Shown piece after piece: positions 26,006 to 35,781 of a DNA stretch of 64,000 nucleotides (the first letter of the stretch is position 1; each line of letters begins with the position of its first letter). The position numbers and the translations under genes are program-made. Under the pieces are notes generated by a model that searched no databases, was not told the DNA's origin, and saw only the letters and a program-made list of their open reading frames with translations. The stretch covers positions 3,224,001-3,288,000 of the forward strand of contig NZ_CP009520.1 in assembly GCF_000969905.1 (NCBI RefSeq). The letters are read 5' to 3'. Source of the stretch: Methanosarcina vacuolata Z-761. Lineage in GTDB: Archaea > Halobacteriota > Methanosarcinia > Methanosarcinales > Methanosarcinaceae.

Positions 26006-28021
26006 ATGGTATCCTCTTTACTGGCAAACGTTGACGTACTTCTTGGCTTTGCTATTTTGATTCTCACGATTTTCTACAGATTTCAAGTCCCTCCTGTACT
26101 CGGTTTTCTTGTAACCGGAATGCTGATTGGTCCATATGGGCTTGGTATTCTCAATGGAGGACAGAATGAACTGAATGCCGATCTCGGTGTAATCTTTTTG
26201 CTCTTTACAATTGGAGTTGACCTCTCCTTAAAAGAACTATGGAAGATGAAAAAGGCTTTATTTTTGGGTGGAACTCTCCAGATCCTTTTAACTACGTTTC
26301 TGGTCCTCATATTATGTTCTTCTCTAGGCTTCAGCTCAGCTACATCTGCCTTTATAGGATTCTTAATTTCGCTTAGCAGTACTGCAATAGTACTCAAAGT
26401 CCTCCAGGACAGAAACGAAGTTTATACACAACATGGGAAAACCTCACTTGCAATTTTGATATTTCAGGACCTCGCTATCGTTCCCCTAATTCTGATTACC
26501 CCGTTATTGGCTGGAGATTCTCTAAATTTTGAAGGTTCGCTTTCAACCGTTTTTCTCAAAGGTTCACTGGTCATTCTGGTTTTTATCCTGAGTGCCAAAT
26601 TTTTGATTCCCTATATATTCTACCATGTGGGCAGGACAGGCAATAAAGAGTTATTCCTTGTCAGTGTTGTCTTTATCTGCCTTTCTACCGCTCTCTTTAC
26701 CTCAAGTATCGGACTGTCTCTTGCTCTTGGCGCGTTTTTAGCTGGGATTGTCATATCAGGTTCCCAATACAGCCAGCAAGCAATGGGCAATATTGTACCT
26801 TTGAGAGATATGTTCATGAGTTTCTTTTTTGTGTCTGTAGGGATGCTCTTGAACATCGGATATTTGCTTGATCATCTCTCTATCCTGATTTTTGCTTCAA
26901 TTGTCTTAATTTTTATCAAATCAATAGCAGGAGTGACTATAACATTTCTTCTCGGCTACCCGCTCCGTACAGCTATATTGACAGGGTTTGCGTTGTCTCA
27001 GGTAGGAGAATTTTCTTTTGTTCTATCCCGATTGGGGGTGGAATATTCTCTCATGACTGAAGATACTTACCAGGCGTTTCTTGCAGTTTCTATAATTACC
27101 ATGGGAGTTACGCCTTTTTTGATTAATTCTTCCTACAAGCCTATCGATTTCCTTGTCACAAAAGTTTCAGAAACAACCAATGGCATGAAGCTAATACATG
27201 GATTATATTCAAAACCTATTAAAGAGGAAGAACAGGCCGAGCCTGAAATGAAAGATCAGTTAATCATCGTAGGTTTTGGTTTTTCCGGAAGAACAGTATC
27301 GAAGGCTGCAAAAGCAGCAGGCATCCCTTATATTATCGTAGAAGCAAACCCTGAAACTGTTGTCCAGGAAAAGCAGAAAGGGGAGAACATCCACTATGGA
27401 GATGCAACCTTTGAGGTTGTACTGGAACATGCAGGCGTTAAGAATGCAAGAGTTCTTATTATAGGGATATCGGATTCAAATGCCACAGGTAAGATAGTAG
27501 AAATTGCAAAAAAATTGAATCCGAACATCTGCATCATCGCAAAGGTGAGAGATCTACAGGAAATGAAACGCCTTAATTCCCTGGGAGCTGATGAAATCAT
27601 CCCCGAGGAGTATGAAACTTCAGTAGAAATCTTTGTCCGCGTGCTGGAAAAGTATCTGGTTCCAAGAGAAGACATTGAAAAACTCGTAAATGATGTGCGA
27701 GCTAATGGCTACCGGATGCTGCGGAAATTGTCCGGGAATACATGTGGTGATAGCGAGTTCAATATAAAAGACGGGCTTCCGGGAGTTGATATTCAGGTTC
27801 TCAAAGTAGAGGATGGTTCAAGTTTCGATGGAAAAGCCCTTGCAGACCTGAATTTCAGGACAAAGCACGGAGTTACAGTACTTTCGGTTCGCAGAGGCTC
27901 GGATCTGATTTACACTCCAGAAGGCAATTTCATCCTTCATGCAAAAGATGCCTGCATCCTTCTGGGAAAACCTGAGGATCTCTGCAATATAAGGAGGTTC
28001 TTTGAAAGTATTCGCGGATAA
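26006..28021 (+). CDS. KefB-type cation:proton antiporter (CPA2) with TrkA-N and TrkA-C domains
   Basis: The product has 671 residues, with GGAGGAG before ATG. About 12 TM helices (residues 1-390) form the Na/H-exchanger domain. The CPA2 features LLFTIGVDLSLKEL and IFQDLAIVPL are present, the latter with the transport-linked Gln-Asp. A RCK/TrkA-N domain starts at about residue 415 (QLIIVGFGFSGRTVSKAAKA, GxGxxG plus a downstream acidic Glu typical of NAD binding). A TrkA-C domain lies at about 590-671. It probably exports potassium or sodium in exchange for protons under NAD(H) or nucleotide control. Confidence 0.94.
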   Translation: MVSSLLANVDVLLGFAILILTIFYRFQVPPVLGFLVTGMLIGPYGLGILNGGQNELNADLGVIFLLFTIGVDLSLKELWKMKKALFLGGTLQILLTTFLVLILCSSLGFSSATSAFIGFLISLSSTAIVLKVLQDRNEVYTQHGKTSLAILIFQDLAIVPLILITPLLAGDSLNFEGSLSTVFLKGSLVILVFILSAKFLIPYIFYHVGRTGNKELFLVSVVFICLSTALFTSSIGLSLALGAFLAGIVISGSQYSQQAMGNIVPLRDMFMSFFFVSVGMLLNIGYLLDHLSILIFASIVLIFIKSIAGVTITFLLGYPLRTAILTGFALSQVGEFSFVLSRLGVEYSLMTEDTYQAFLAVSIITMGVTPFLINSSYKPIDFLVTKVSETTNGMKLIHGLYSKPIKEEEQAEPEMKDQLIIVGFGFSGRTVSKAAKAAGIPYIIVEANPETVVQEKQKGENIHYGDATFEVVLEHAGVKNARVLIIGISDSNATGKIVEIAKKLNPNICIIAKVRDLQEMKRLNSLGADEIIPEEYETSVEIFVRVLEKYLVPREDIEKLVNDVRANGYRMLRKLSGNTCGDSEFNIKDGLPGVDIQVLKVEDGSSFDGKALADLNFRTKHGVTVLSVRRGSDLIYTPEGNFILHAKDACILLGKPEDLCNIRRFFESIRG

Positions 28022-28026
28022 TCAAC

Positions 28027-28114
28027 AATTTCACTAATTAAAATTTCACTAATTAAAATTTCACTAATTAAAATTTCACTAATTAAAATTTCACTAATTA
28101 AAATTTCACTAATT
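28027..28114. repeat. 15-bp tandem repeat, 6 copies
   Basis: The unit AAAATTTCACTAATT is perfect in five copies, with a truncated first copy, starting six bases after the antiporter stop. Confidence 0.95.
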
Positions 28115-28174
28115 AATTTCAATGTCTCCTCTATCTGCAACACAAATATATTCCATGCATCCTGAGTTCTTCCA

Positions 28175-28768
28175 ATGCGTCAGATTATTCTCGCGTCTGC
28201 ATCTCCGAGGCGACAAGAACTGCTTAAACAGCTTATAGGCGATAATTTCCGGGTCTATTCCAGTTCCTATATGGAATCTACCTACCCTGGTCTGCTCCCT
28301 GAAGAACTTGTCTTAAGGCACTCCACCGGAAAAGCCAGAGACGTGGCTAAACACTTCAATTCCGGGCTTGTAATTTCTGCTGATACATCGGTGCTTTTTA
28401 ATGGAGAACTTATGGGAAAACCAAAATCTTCCGAAGAAGCAGAGAAAATGCTGAAACTCTTAAGTGGACAGCGATTCCTGGTTATAACCGGGCTTACAGT
28501 CCTTGACCTTGACAGCGGGACAGAAATCAACGAACTGGAATCCACGACAGTCTGGATGGATGAAATAAGCAATGAACAGATTTCAGCCTATGTCAGAACA
28601 GGAGAACCCCTTGATAAAGCAGGGGCTTTTGCTGTTCAGGGAAAAGGGGCAGCCTTTGTGAAAAGGATCGAAGGAGACTTTTTTAATGTTGTCGGCCTTC
28701 CTCTTTTCCGGCTGGGAAAGATCTTGCAGAAAGCTGGAGTATCTATATTTGAGGGAAATTTGCCCTGA
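28175..28768 (+). CDS. maf: Maf-like nucleoside-triphosphate pyrophosphatase
   Basis: The product has 197 residues, the usual Maf length. The N-terminal [16 protein letters not shown] and the catalytic-region SADTSV and GKPKSSEEA motifs are canonical, as are [13 protein letters not shown] and [11 protein letters not shown]. It hydrolyses non-canonical or damaged dTTP/UTP/CTP to monophosphates in characterised relatives. Its ribosome site is weak. It is a stand-alone gene. Confidence 0.95.
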   Translation: MRQIILASASPRRQELLKQLIGDNFRVYSSSYMESTYPGLLPEELVLRHSTGKARDVAKHFNSGLVISADTSVLFNGELMGKPKSSEEAEKMLKLLSGQRFLVITGLTVLDLDSGTEINELESTTVWMDEISNEQISAYVRTGEPLDKAGAFAVQGKGAAFVKRIEGDFFNVVGLPLFRLGKILQKAGVSIFEGNLP

Positions 28769-28769
28769 A

Positions 28770-28957
28770 ACCGTTGAGCTGCAACCGTTGACCCGCAACC
28801 GTTGCGCCGGTTGATCACGCCGGATAGGGTTTGGGGATAAGGTTATCAGACTCAAACGGTTCTTGGGGTTTTCGGTCAAGCCTTTTTTGAAAAGGGTTGC
28901 GGTCAAGCCTTTTCTCAAAAGGGTTGCGGGCAAACAATTTTTTTAAAAGGCTTGCGG
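28770..28957. repeat. Two short repeat families: CCGTTG trio and 34-bp AAGCCTTTT repeats
   Basis: Three copies of (G)CAACCGTTGA-type sequence (28775-28806) are followed by two or three copies of a unit of about 34 bp with TCAAGCCTTTTCTCAAAAGGG (28876-28957). Each second-family unit can fold into an AAGCCTTTT/AAAAGGGTT hairpin, which might act as a terminator for maf. Confidence 0.6.
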
Positions 28958-29111
28958 CAAAAGTAATAAAGCATTTCTTAACAATTAGGTAACAATACAG
29001 GAATTAGAATAACTCTTAAATTGAATTCCCATAGATTAAAGAGATTTAGTCTCACTTTAGCAAGTGTTCTAACAAAATATTCAGGTACTTAAATTTCCAG
29101 AGGCGTTCCGG

Positions 29112-30536
29112 ATGCTCCAGGTTTACAATACCCTTACACGAAAGAAAGAGATTTTCAAACCGTTAAAGGAAGGTGAAGTTTCGATTTACGCCTGCGGGCC
29201 TACAGTTTACAACATGCCGCATATAGGCAACTATCGTACTTTTCTGATGGCAGATAATATTGTGAGAAGTCTTGAGTACCTTGGATATAAAGTAAAACTT
29301 GTAATGAACATTACTGATATAGATGACAAAACCATCAGGGATTCGAAAGCATCCGGAATGTCACTTAAGGATTTTACGGATAAATATACGGCAGAGTTTT
29401 TTAAGGGCCTTGATATGCTGAACATAAAAAGGGCCTCAGCTTACCCTAGAGCTACGGAAAATGTTGACAGCATGATTGGACTTACGCAAAAGCTGATAGA
29501 TAAAGGGATGGCTTATGAAAAAAGCGGGTCGGTCTATTACAGAATTTCAGCATTTCCGGATTATGGCAAACTCTCAAAGCTTGATTTTGATAACATTATA
29601 ATTGGCGCGTCGGTGGATGTGGATGAATATGACAAAGACAATCCCCGTGATTTCGCTCTCCTGAAAGCTTCAATCCCTGAGGAAATCGAAAGGGGAATTT
29701 ATTATGAGAGTCCATGGGGAAAAATCCGCCCTGGATGGCATATCGAATGCTCGGCGATGGCCATGAACTGCTTCGGGCCCACTCTGGATATGCATTTAGG
29801 AGGAGTGGACCTTATTTTTCCTCACCACGAAAATGAGATTGCGCAATCGGAAGGGGCAACCGGAAAACCGTTTTCATGCAACTGGATTCATGGAGAACAC
29901 CTCATAGTTGAAGGAGAAAAGATGAGCAAGTCCAAAGGAAACGTCTTCACCCTGCCCGAGATTGTCGAGAAGTACGGTGGGGAAGTTGTACGCTTTATGT
30001 TTCTCTCAGTCCACTACCGTAAAAAGCTTGACTATTCCGATGCCTTTGCAGAAAATGCTAAAAATAATTACTTAAAGCTTAAAGAAACGCTCGATAACCT
30101 TGAATTTAGCCTGGAAAGCGCAGAGGATGCAGCTTATCCTGGAGACGAGGAGGTTCTTAATACCCTTCCTGAACTTGATATCCAGTTCAGGGAAGCTCTT
30201 GAAGACGATTTCAATACCCCGAAAGCCCTAACGGTTTTTAAAGAACTTTCACGTACAGCTAACAGGTATCTTGAATCCGAAAAAAATCGACAGGTCCTTG
30301 AAAAGCTCTATTCTCTATACAGACAGTTTTCGGATGCTCTGGGTCTCTTTTACGAGTCAGAAAAAAAGAAAATCCCCACAGAAGTGATGGAACTGGTTGA
30401 AGAGCGTGAAGCTGCCAGAAAAAAGAAAGACTGGGCAGTTTCAGACGCTATCAGAGAAAAAATAAAATCTATGGGATATATTGTACAGGATACAAAAGAA
30501 GGGCCCAATGTAAAAGAAGCCGAAGAAAGTTTATAA
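29112..30536 (+). CDS. cysS: Cysteinyl-tRNA synthetase
   Basis: The product has 474 residues, a class I synthetase. The HIGH-type motif is MPHIGNYR at about residues 35-42. A zinc-binding Cys lies in ACGPTVYN, with further ligands in WHIECSAM and [13 protein letters not shown] is at about residue 270. The C-terminal half is the helical anticodon domain. It charges tRNA-Cys. Some methanogens use the SepRS/SepCysS route and some carry both, so the presence of CysRS here is notable but known in Methanosarcina. Confidence 0.98.
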   Translation: MLQVYNTLTRKKEIFKPLKEGEVSIYACGPTVYNMPHIGNYRTFLMADNIVRSLEYLGYKVKLVMNITDIDDKTIRDSKASGMSLKDFTDKYTAEFFKGLDMLNIKRASAYPRATENVDSMIGLTQKLIDKGMAYEKSGSVYYRISAFPDYGKLSKLDFDNIIIGASVDVDEYDKDNPRDFALLKASIPEEIERGIYYESPWGKIRPGWHIECSAMAMNCFGPTLDMHLGGVDLIFPHHENEIAQSEGATGKPFSCNWIHGEHLIVEGEKMSKSKGNVFTLPEIVEKYGGEVVRFMFLSVHYRKKLDYSDAFAENAKNNYLKLKETLDNLEFSLESAEDAAYPGDEEVLNTLPELDIQFREALEDDFNTPKALTVFKELSRTANRYLESEKNRQVLEKLYSLYRQFSDALGLFYESEKKKIPTEVMELVEEREAARKKKDWAVSDAIREKIKSMGYIVQDTKEGPNVKEAEESL

Positions 30537-30646
30537 AATTACTAAGGTCTGAACTTCTTTAACTCGAATTCTCAAAAAGTCAATATTGGCTCTTCGTCAT
30601 TCCCTATGGATAAAATGATTTTCAATTCAAGACCTGATTGGTTTTT

Positions 30647-30745
30647 ATGAGAACATTATGAGAATATCATGAGAATATTATGAGAATATCATGAGAATAT
30701 CATGAGAACATTATGAGAACATTATGAGAACATTATGAGAATATC
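30647..30745. repeat. 11-bp tandem repeat, 9 copies
   Basis: The unit ATGAGAATATC or ATGAGAACATT is repeated nine times with two alternating variants, downstream of cysS. Confidence 0.92.
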
Positions 30746-30864
30746 CACACAAAACAACGAAGAACCATAATTATTTATTCATTTATATACTATTTTATTT
30801 ACGTTAATCTATTCTTACTCAGGGTTGTACTCTCTTTTTCTGTGAGATGCACCCATATCGTCTA

Positions 30865-31288
30865 ATGGGGGGAACAGTTTCTGGATAAAGTAACTGTTGA
30901 TGAAAAAGTCACTGTTAATGAAAAAGTTGTTGAGAATTCCGGCAGGGAGGCTTTAAAAGCAGGGTATATTCTAGCCGAACTGGGGCATGCTCCAGGTACA
31001 ATAAAAAAATTTGCGCTCGTATCTCCTAAAGCCCTGGAAGAGAAATCCACAGAATCGGTTGATAACGCGATGCTTATGATTAAGGAGATTTCTAAAAAAG
31101 TTGTAGGCAATCTGGAGGACACTCCCCCTGAGTTCAGACCATCTCAGATGGAACTGACTTTTAACTTACTGCTGACAATGAATGGAAAGGCAGTTATCAC
31201 CAAATCGGAAAATGAGAAAAACCTGAAAGTAATGTTAATGTGGAAGGATAAAGGAGAGGAGACTGAGAAGGAAATCCCTGAAAAGTAA
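30865..31288 (+). CDS. Trypsin-co-occurring domain 1 (Trypco1)-like protein, probable frameshift near start
   Basis: From CTG 30881 the frame is open to TAA at 31288 and encodes about 135 residues. They end in MELTFNLLLTMNGKAVITKS and NLKVMLMWKD, the conserved C-terminal strand pattern of the Trypco1 (CU044_2847) family. No ATG is in frame until 31064. The plausible start, ATG 30865, is out of frame because of a run of six G (30867-30872). With five G it would read MGEQFLDKVTVDEKV. It is either a real or sequencing frameshift, or starts at a non-standard codon. The first residues carry a short repeat, DKVTVDEKVTVNEKVV. Family members occur beside proteases and in conflict-type gene sets. A secreted Lon-like protease is encoded next. 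Confidence 0.65.
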
Positions 31289-31554
31289 GGTTGAACTCGG
31301 CATATACACTTATATAAATTCTTAGTTTAAACTTATGGATTCGAATAGAGGGCTTCCTGAATCCATGTATTCATCTATTGGAAAACAGAGTATTCACTTC
31401 TTTGTAATCAACATATTCATTTATCTGTAACTAACATATTTACCATTGGGTCTTTAAGTTAAATCTGTGATTATATGTTCTAAATGTCTCTTGCAGTTTT
31501 CAGGCATGGTTTCCATACGGAAGAATAAGTATGATCTAAAGAAGCAAATCGAAA

Positions 31555-32490
31555 GTGATAGGTGGTATGAAGTCCAAACTTCTTGTTTTTTTACTGGTTA
31601 TTTCGCTTTTTGCAAACGCTTACTTTGTCCTGTTTGAAGAACAGCCTTCCTTTGAGGGAAAACAGGTCCAAGAAATGCAGACTCAAATAAATTCCCTTGA
31701 AACGGAAAATAAAAACCTTAAGACACAGATAAATCAGAGTAATGAATCGCTTCAGTCTTATGCTTCTCAGTTAAAGTCCTATCGCGAAAGAGTCTTTGAG
31801 CTTGAAAATGGCTCTCAAATATGTCCTGTAGGAGTTGAAGGCTTTGCTACTCTCCAGGGACCTGCGGTTTTCCAGAAAGTAAAACTTGAGAGATCAGGTT
31901 CCTTTATATGGAAAAATGTTTCTGAGGAAGGAGCTTTGCTCAATATCTCAACTGAGATCCAGCCTGGAAAAGGCCGTGTGCTTGTCCAGACAACTCCGCT
32001 GATGGGTGTGGTCTTCCAGGATGCTGCAAACACTGCAGTTTTCGTCGCTGAAAACAAAACCGGTAGACAAATGTCAAGCAGTGATATTATTTTCAGCATT
32101 ACCGCTTCGAATGAAACTCCGGGAGTCGATGGTCCCAGCGCAGGAGCTCTCATGACCCTGCTTACGATTTCAGCCATTGATAACAATACCAAACTGAACA
32201 ATAGTATAACCCTTACAGGCACGATTGACGATGAAGGCAATATCGGTCAGATAGGTGGAGTTCTGGAAAAAGCTAAGGCAGCAAAAGCCGGGGGTAAAAC
32301 CCTTTTCCTCATTCCGAGGGAAAACAACCAGCTTGTTACATATAAATATGTAGAAAGGAAGCTTGGCGGTTTTAATGTCATTGAGAAGCAGTCTGAAGTC
32401 GTAGATGCTAAAGAGTACATAGAGAAAGAGGTGGGAATCAACATCGAGTATGTGGATACTATTGATGATGTACTTAAATATGAGAAATAA
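31555..32490 (+). CDS. Secreted or membrane-anchored Lon-like (S16) serine protease
   Basis: The product has 311 residues from GTG 31555. ATG 31567 is an alternative. An N-terminal signal anchor (LLVFLLVISLFANAYFVLF) leads to a coiled coil (about residues 38-80, IQEMQTQINSLETENKN-like heptads) and then an S16 protease domain. The catalytic Ser lies in VDGPSAGALMTL and the likely catalytic Lys in IGGVLEKAKAAKAGG. There is no AAA+ ATPase domain, unlike LonB, so cleavage is ATP-independent. The domain should face the outside. Substrates are unknown. The neighbour upstream is the Trypco1-like gene. Confidence 0.92.
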   Translation: MIGGMKSKLLVFLLVISLFANAYFVLFEEQPSFEGKQVQEMQTQINSLETENKNLKTQINQSNESLQSYASQLKSYRERVFELENGSQICPVGVEGFATLQGPAVFQKVKLERSGSFIWKNVSEEGALLNISTEIQPGKGRVLVQTTPLMGVVFQDAANTAVFVAENKTGRQMSSSDIIFSITASNETPGVDGPSAGALMTLLTISAIDNNTKLNNSITLTGTIDDEGNIGQIGGVLEKAKAAKAGGKTLFLIPRENNQLVTYKYVERKLGGFNVIEKQSEVVDAKEYIEKEVGINIEYVDTIDDVLKYEK

Positions 32491-32493
32491 AAT

Positions 32494-32742
32494 ATGGATT
32501 CGAATATTTACTGTAACTCAGATTGTTTTTCCGGGGATTCTTTTTATCCCCGGAATGATCACGTTCTCCTGTTTGACGGTATAGTTCCCAGGAATAGAAC
32601 AGTCCTTGGTGATTCCCCAGACGATACAGAAAGCTAGGGCGACGAAGATGTTAGTGGAAATTATCTTCTCGAAGACAAACGAAGATACATGTATGGCAGG
32701 ATTTTTGAAGTACAGGGCGAGTTATAGAGATGCGGAAAATGA
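32494..32742 (+). pseudogene. Small open frame with two in-frame UAG codons, decayed gene or readthrough candidate
   Basis: ATG 32494, three bases after the protease stop, begins MDSNIYCNSDCFSG. The frame reaches TAG at 32635-32637 after 47 codons, continues open for 29 codons to TAG 32725-32727, then ends at TGA 32740-32742. Methanosarcina decodes some UAG as pyrrolysine, so readthrough is formally possible, but the segment is not recognised as a known family and may simply be decayed. A hairpin (32531-32553) falls inside it. Confidence 0.3.
32531..32553. terminator. Inverted repeat CCGGGGAT/ATCCCCGG after protease gene
   Basis: A perfect 8-bp GC-rich stem with a 7-base T-rich loop starts 40 bases after the protease stop. 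No T-tract follows, so terminator function is uncertain. Confidence 0.35.
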
Positions 32743-32915
32743 TAAAAAGCTCTAGGAAAGGGTCGAAAAGTTTTCGGAAAAAGAGTTAAGATGAGCACTG
32801 AGCGTTATTAAAAAAAGGTTATTCCTGAGCAAAAGTATTCACTTCTTCAAACAGACCGGCCAAGGCAATTCTGATTTTCCCTTCCTTGTCAACACTTCTC
32901 ATTTTGACCCTCCTC

Positions 32916-34232
32916 TCATTTATTGTTCTGGGTTCTTTCATGGAGAATGTTCTTGTAGATCTTCCCGTCCTTCATGATCACCACGAAGTTCTTGTCCGGG
33001 TCCGCGACAAGGTCTATGTTTTGCAGCGGATTCCCGTCCACAAGCAGCAGGTCGGCAAGCGCGCCTTCCTTCACCACGCCTAATTCTCCGGGATAGGGAT
33101 CGCGCGGGCCGCAAAGTTTGATCAGCTGGGCATTATCGTGAGTGGCCATTTTCAGAGCTTCATAGGGTGTGTACCACTTCTTCATCTTGGCCAGGAATTT
33201 GCCCTGTTTCGCGGCGAGCGCGGGGTCGAACAGCATGTCGGTGCCGAAGGCGGTTTTGACCTTGTACTTTTTGGTGAGCGCGATGACTTTCTCCAGGCCG
33301 GCAACACATTGCGCATACTTGGCCGTGCTAATAGGATTCTCGAATTTGAAAGCGTCTTCGTCACCAACCGACATCGGTTGCATACTCCACCAAACGCCCT
33401 TTTCTGCCATCAGTTTCGCTGTTTCCTCCTCAATGAAGAAACCGTGTTCGACGGATAGGGCACCGGCTTCTATCCACTGCCGGATGGCCTCGTCGGTATT
33501 GGCGTGGATCATGACATAGGTGTTCCAGGTCTTGGCAACTTCGCAGATCGCCTTCATCTCCTCAAAGGTGTATTCCGTGACATCGAGCGGATCATAAAGT
33601 GAAGTCACGCCGCCGCCTGCCATGGCCTTGATATGGCTGGCACCCATGCGAAGCACCTCCCGGGTGCGCTTAATCACCTCTGGCACCCCATCTGCGATCA
33701 ACACGTGCCCGACTCGCTGCATGTAGTCGAGCGGAGTGCCTGGATTCTCAGGTACATCATTAGGGTCACGGAAATCGCCGTGACCGGAGGTCTGGCTGAT
33801 ATATGCGCCGGCAGGATAAACTCGAGGGCCGTCGATCAAACCCTCATCAGTGGCCTTCTTTATTGAGAAAACATTGGCACCGGCATCCCTCACCGTTGTG
33901 AAGCCGCGCAGGAGGGTTTCTCCAGCCGATTTGGCGGCCGCTATGCTGAGAAAGCCGAAATCGGAACTAAGTATTTTGCTGATAGGCCAAAAACAGAACA
34001 TGGTATGCCAGTGGGCATCGATGAGCCCGGGCATCAGCGTGCGCTCCCCGCCGTCGATCACCATCGCGCCGTCAGCGGTGATCTTCTGGGCCGAGATCTG
34101 CTTGATCAGATTACCTTCAACAAGAACGTAGGCGTTTTCGATGCGCTTCTCATGAACGCCGTCGAAGATGTGAACATTGGTAAAAAGAGTCTTTGGTTTG
34201 GCTGCCTGATCAGCCGGTGTTGTTACTCCCAT
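32916..34232 (-). CDS. Metal-dependent amidohydrolase (imidazolonepropionase / Xaa-Pro dipeptidase-like)
   Basis: The product has 438 residues. The N-terminal composite beta domain is LFTNVHIFDGVHEKRIENAY. The TIM-barrel metal ligands are LIDAHWH (HxH), the candidate bridging Lys in ASHIKAMAGGG, MIHANT, LSVEHG and FGTDM. The C-terminal region is EGALADLLLVDGNPLQNIDL. There is no signal peptide. GC content and codon choice (many GGC, GCC, CTG) are clearly higher than in neighbours, which suggests transfer from a bacterium. Substrate unknown. Related enzymes cleave cyclic amides or prolyl dipeptides. Confidence 0.92.
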   Translation of the reverse strand: MGVTTPADQAAKPKTLFTNVHIFDGVHEKRIENAYVLVEGNLIKQISAQKITADGAMVIDGGERTLMPGLIDAHWHTMFCFWPISKILSSDFGFLSIAAAKSAGETLLRGFTTVRDAGANVFSIKKATDEGLIDGPRVYPAGAYISQTSGHGDFRDPNDVPENPGTPLDYMQRVGHVLIADGVPEVIKRTREVLRMGASHIKAMAGGGVTSLYDPLDVTEYTFEEMKAICEVAKTWNTYVMIHANTDEAIRQWIEAGALSVEHGFFIEEETAKLMAEKGVWWSMQPMSVGDEDAFKFENPISTAKYAQCVAGLEKVIALTKKYKVKTAFGTDMLFDPALAAKQGKFLAKMKKWYTPYEALKMATHDNAQLIKLCGPRDPYPGELGVVKEGALADLLLVDGNPLQNIDLVADPDKNFVVIMKDGKIYKNILHERTQNNK

Positions 34233-34735
34233 TTTTCTTTACCCCCATCTGAAATTTCCCCCTGTTTCAATGGATAATAACTATTTTATTCAATTCTATG
34301 TATATAAATGGCAGCATATATAGGTTTTTGGAATACAAAATTGCGTTCTAACGGACAGCAAACAATGTGGTATCTTGTGCAGCTTGTCTGGTTCAGAGAG
34401 TTGTAATACTTATACTTCTCTTATTTGGAGTAATAGTAGGCCTTAGGTTGCAGGAAAACACGGGACAACGGCGATAAGGCGGTTGGTTGATCGTACTTTT
34501 TGTTCTTCTCTCTACTATCTTCTGGTTCTTCTTGGTTTTCGGATTTTTTACAAGAATCGCGTTTTGTATCATGATATTTTCCTCTACCTATTATATACAG
34601 TTCAGTCCCGACCATTTAAATATCGTAAACTACATATTACTACAGGTTTGGAAAGTCATACTTTATTTCCAAGAATAGTTTTCTTTTCAGAAAGAATAAT
34701 TTTTTCAAATCCTGAAAAACGATATTTCACCGATT
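34233..34735. other. Intergenic gap, nothing recognised
   Basis: This is a 503-bp divergent gap between the amidohydrolase and metallophosphoesterase genes. It is AT-rich with TATA-like runs but no supported gene. Short open frames on both strands lack ribosome sites and family features. Confidence 0.45.
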
Positions 34736-35593
34736 ATGCTCCCTGAAATCACCCCAATCCTTGAAGAACCTGCCCTCATCGTCAGGAACACAGAAACCTC
34801 ACTGGTAGTTGCAGACATCCACCTCGGAATCGAGTGGGACCTTTACAGGAGCGGGATCAATTTGCCCAGCCAGATGAAAGGGAGACTGGACAGGCTTCTT
34901 GGCTATATCCAGGCAAATTCCCCTGATAAAGTAATACTTCTTGGGGACGTGAAACATAATGTTCCTAAGGTCTCCTGGCAGGAGAAAGACGAAATTCCTC
35001 GCTTCCTCGAAACACTTGCAGAACATACACACGTTGATATTATCCCCGGAAACCATGATGGAGGAATCGAACTTCTTTTCAACAGGCACAAGGATATAAG
35101 GGTTCATTCCGCACGCGGTGCAGTTATTGACGGAACAGGATATTTTCATGGGCATACCTGGCCTGCATCTGAAATACTGGCTGTATCTCATGCAGTCACC
35201 GCCCATAATCATCCCACTGTTCGTTTTACAGATTCCTTTGGTTACTCCGTAGTTGAACCTGCCTGGATCAGAACAAAGTTTAATATGGAAGTCCTGAAAA
35301 TCCATTTCGGAAACCTTGATTTTGAGAACCCTGCACAGTGGGCAGATCCTGAACTCTTCGTAATGCCGGCTTTTAACGAGCTATGCGGAGGTGTGCCTTT
35401 TAACGAGTCCACTCAGGAAGAGTTGCTAGGGCCGGCTTTTTCTTCAGGTGGAATTAAACTTGAGGCTTCGGAAGTGTATTTACTTGATGGAACAAGGCTC
35501 GGACTGCTCAGGAATATTCGGAAGCTGAAGCATACCAGAGTTAGAAACAAGAATCAGAATAGAAGATGCAGGAATTCAAAAGGCTCTACATAA
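34736..35593 (+). CDS. Metallophosphoesterase (calcineurin-like)
   Basis: The product has 285 residues. The binuclear metal motifs are in order: VVADIHLG (D-x-H), VILLGDVKHN (GD), IIPGNHDGG (GNH) and YFHGHTWP (GHT). The C-terminal end is very basic (KLKHTRVRNKNQNRRCRN), perhaps contacting nucleic acid. It resembles the archaeal MJ0037-like phosphoesterases often found near helicases or recombination genes. Here it stands alone. Substrate unknown. Confidence 0.9.
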   Translation: MLPEITPILEEPALIVRNTETSLVVADIHLGIEWDLYRSGINLPSQMKGRLDRLLGYIQANSPDKVILLGDVKHNVPKVSWQEKDEIPRFLETLAEHTHVDIIPGNHDGGIELLFNRHKDIRVHSARGAVIDGTGYFHGHTWPASEILAVSHAVTAHNHPTVRFTDSFGYSVVEPAWIRTKFNMEVLKIHFGNLDFENPAQWADPELFVMPAFNELCGGVPFNESTQEELLGPAFSSGGIKLEASEVYLLDGTRLGLLRNIRKLKHTRVRNKNQNRRCRNSKGST

Positions 35594-35613
35594 GATGATC
35601 TGGCATGTAGACA

Positions 35614-35781
35614 AAGAATTTAGCTTTAAGAATTTAGCTTCAAGAATTTAGCTTTAAGAATTTAGCTTTAAGAATTTAGCTTTAAGAATTTAGCTTTAAG
35701 AATTTAGCTTCAAGAATTTAGCTTTAAGAAGTTAGCTTTAAGAAGTTAGCTTTAAGAAGTTAGTTTTAAGAAGTTAGTTTT
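35614..35781. repeat. 14-bp tandem repeat, 12 copies
   Basis: The unit AAGAATTTAGCTTT occurs 12 times in register, with a drift to AAGAAGTTAGTTTT at the right end. The rest of the gap to 36353 is AT-rich with no gene seen. Confidence 0.93.

Noticed and set aside
27937-28143. Frame with ISEIL repeats on the minus strand
   Set aside because: It is produced by translation of the 15-bp AAAATTTCACTAATT array and the end of the antiporter gene.
33138-34277. Several plus-strand frames opposite the amidohydrolase gene
   Set aside because: High GC in the real gene removes stops on the other strand. The minus-strand frame carries all metal-binding motifs.
34421-34746. Overlapping short frames in the amidohydrolase-phosphoesterase gap
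   Set aside because: They occur in several frames on both strands with no ribosome sites, which is typical of non-coding AT-rich DNA.
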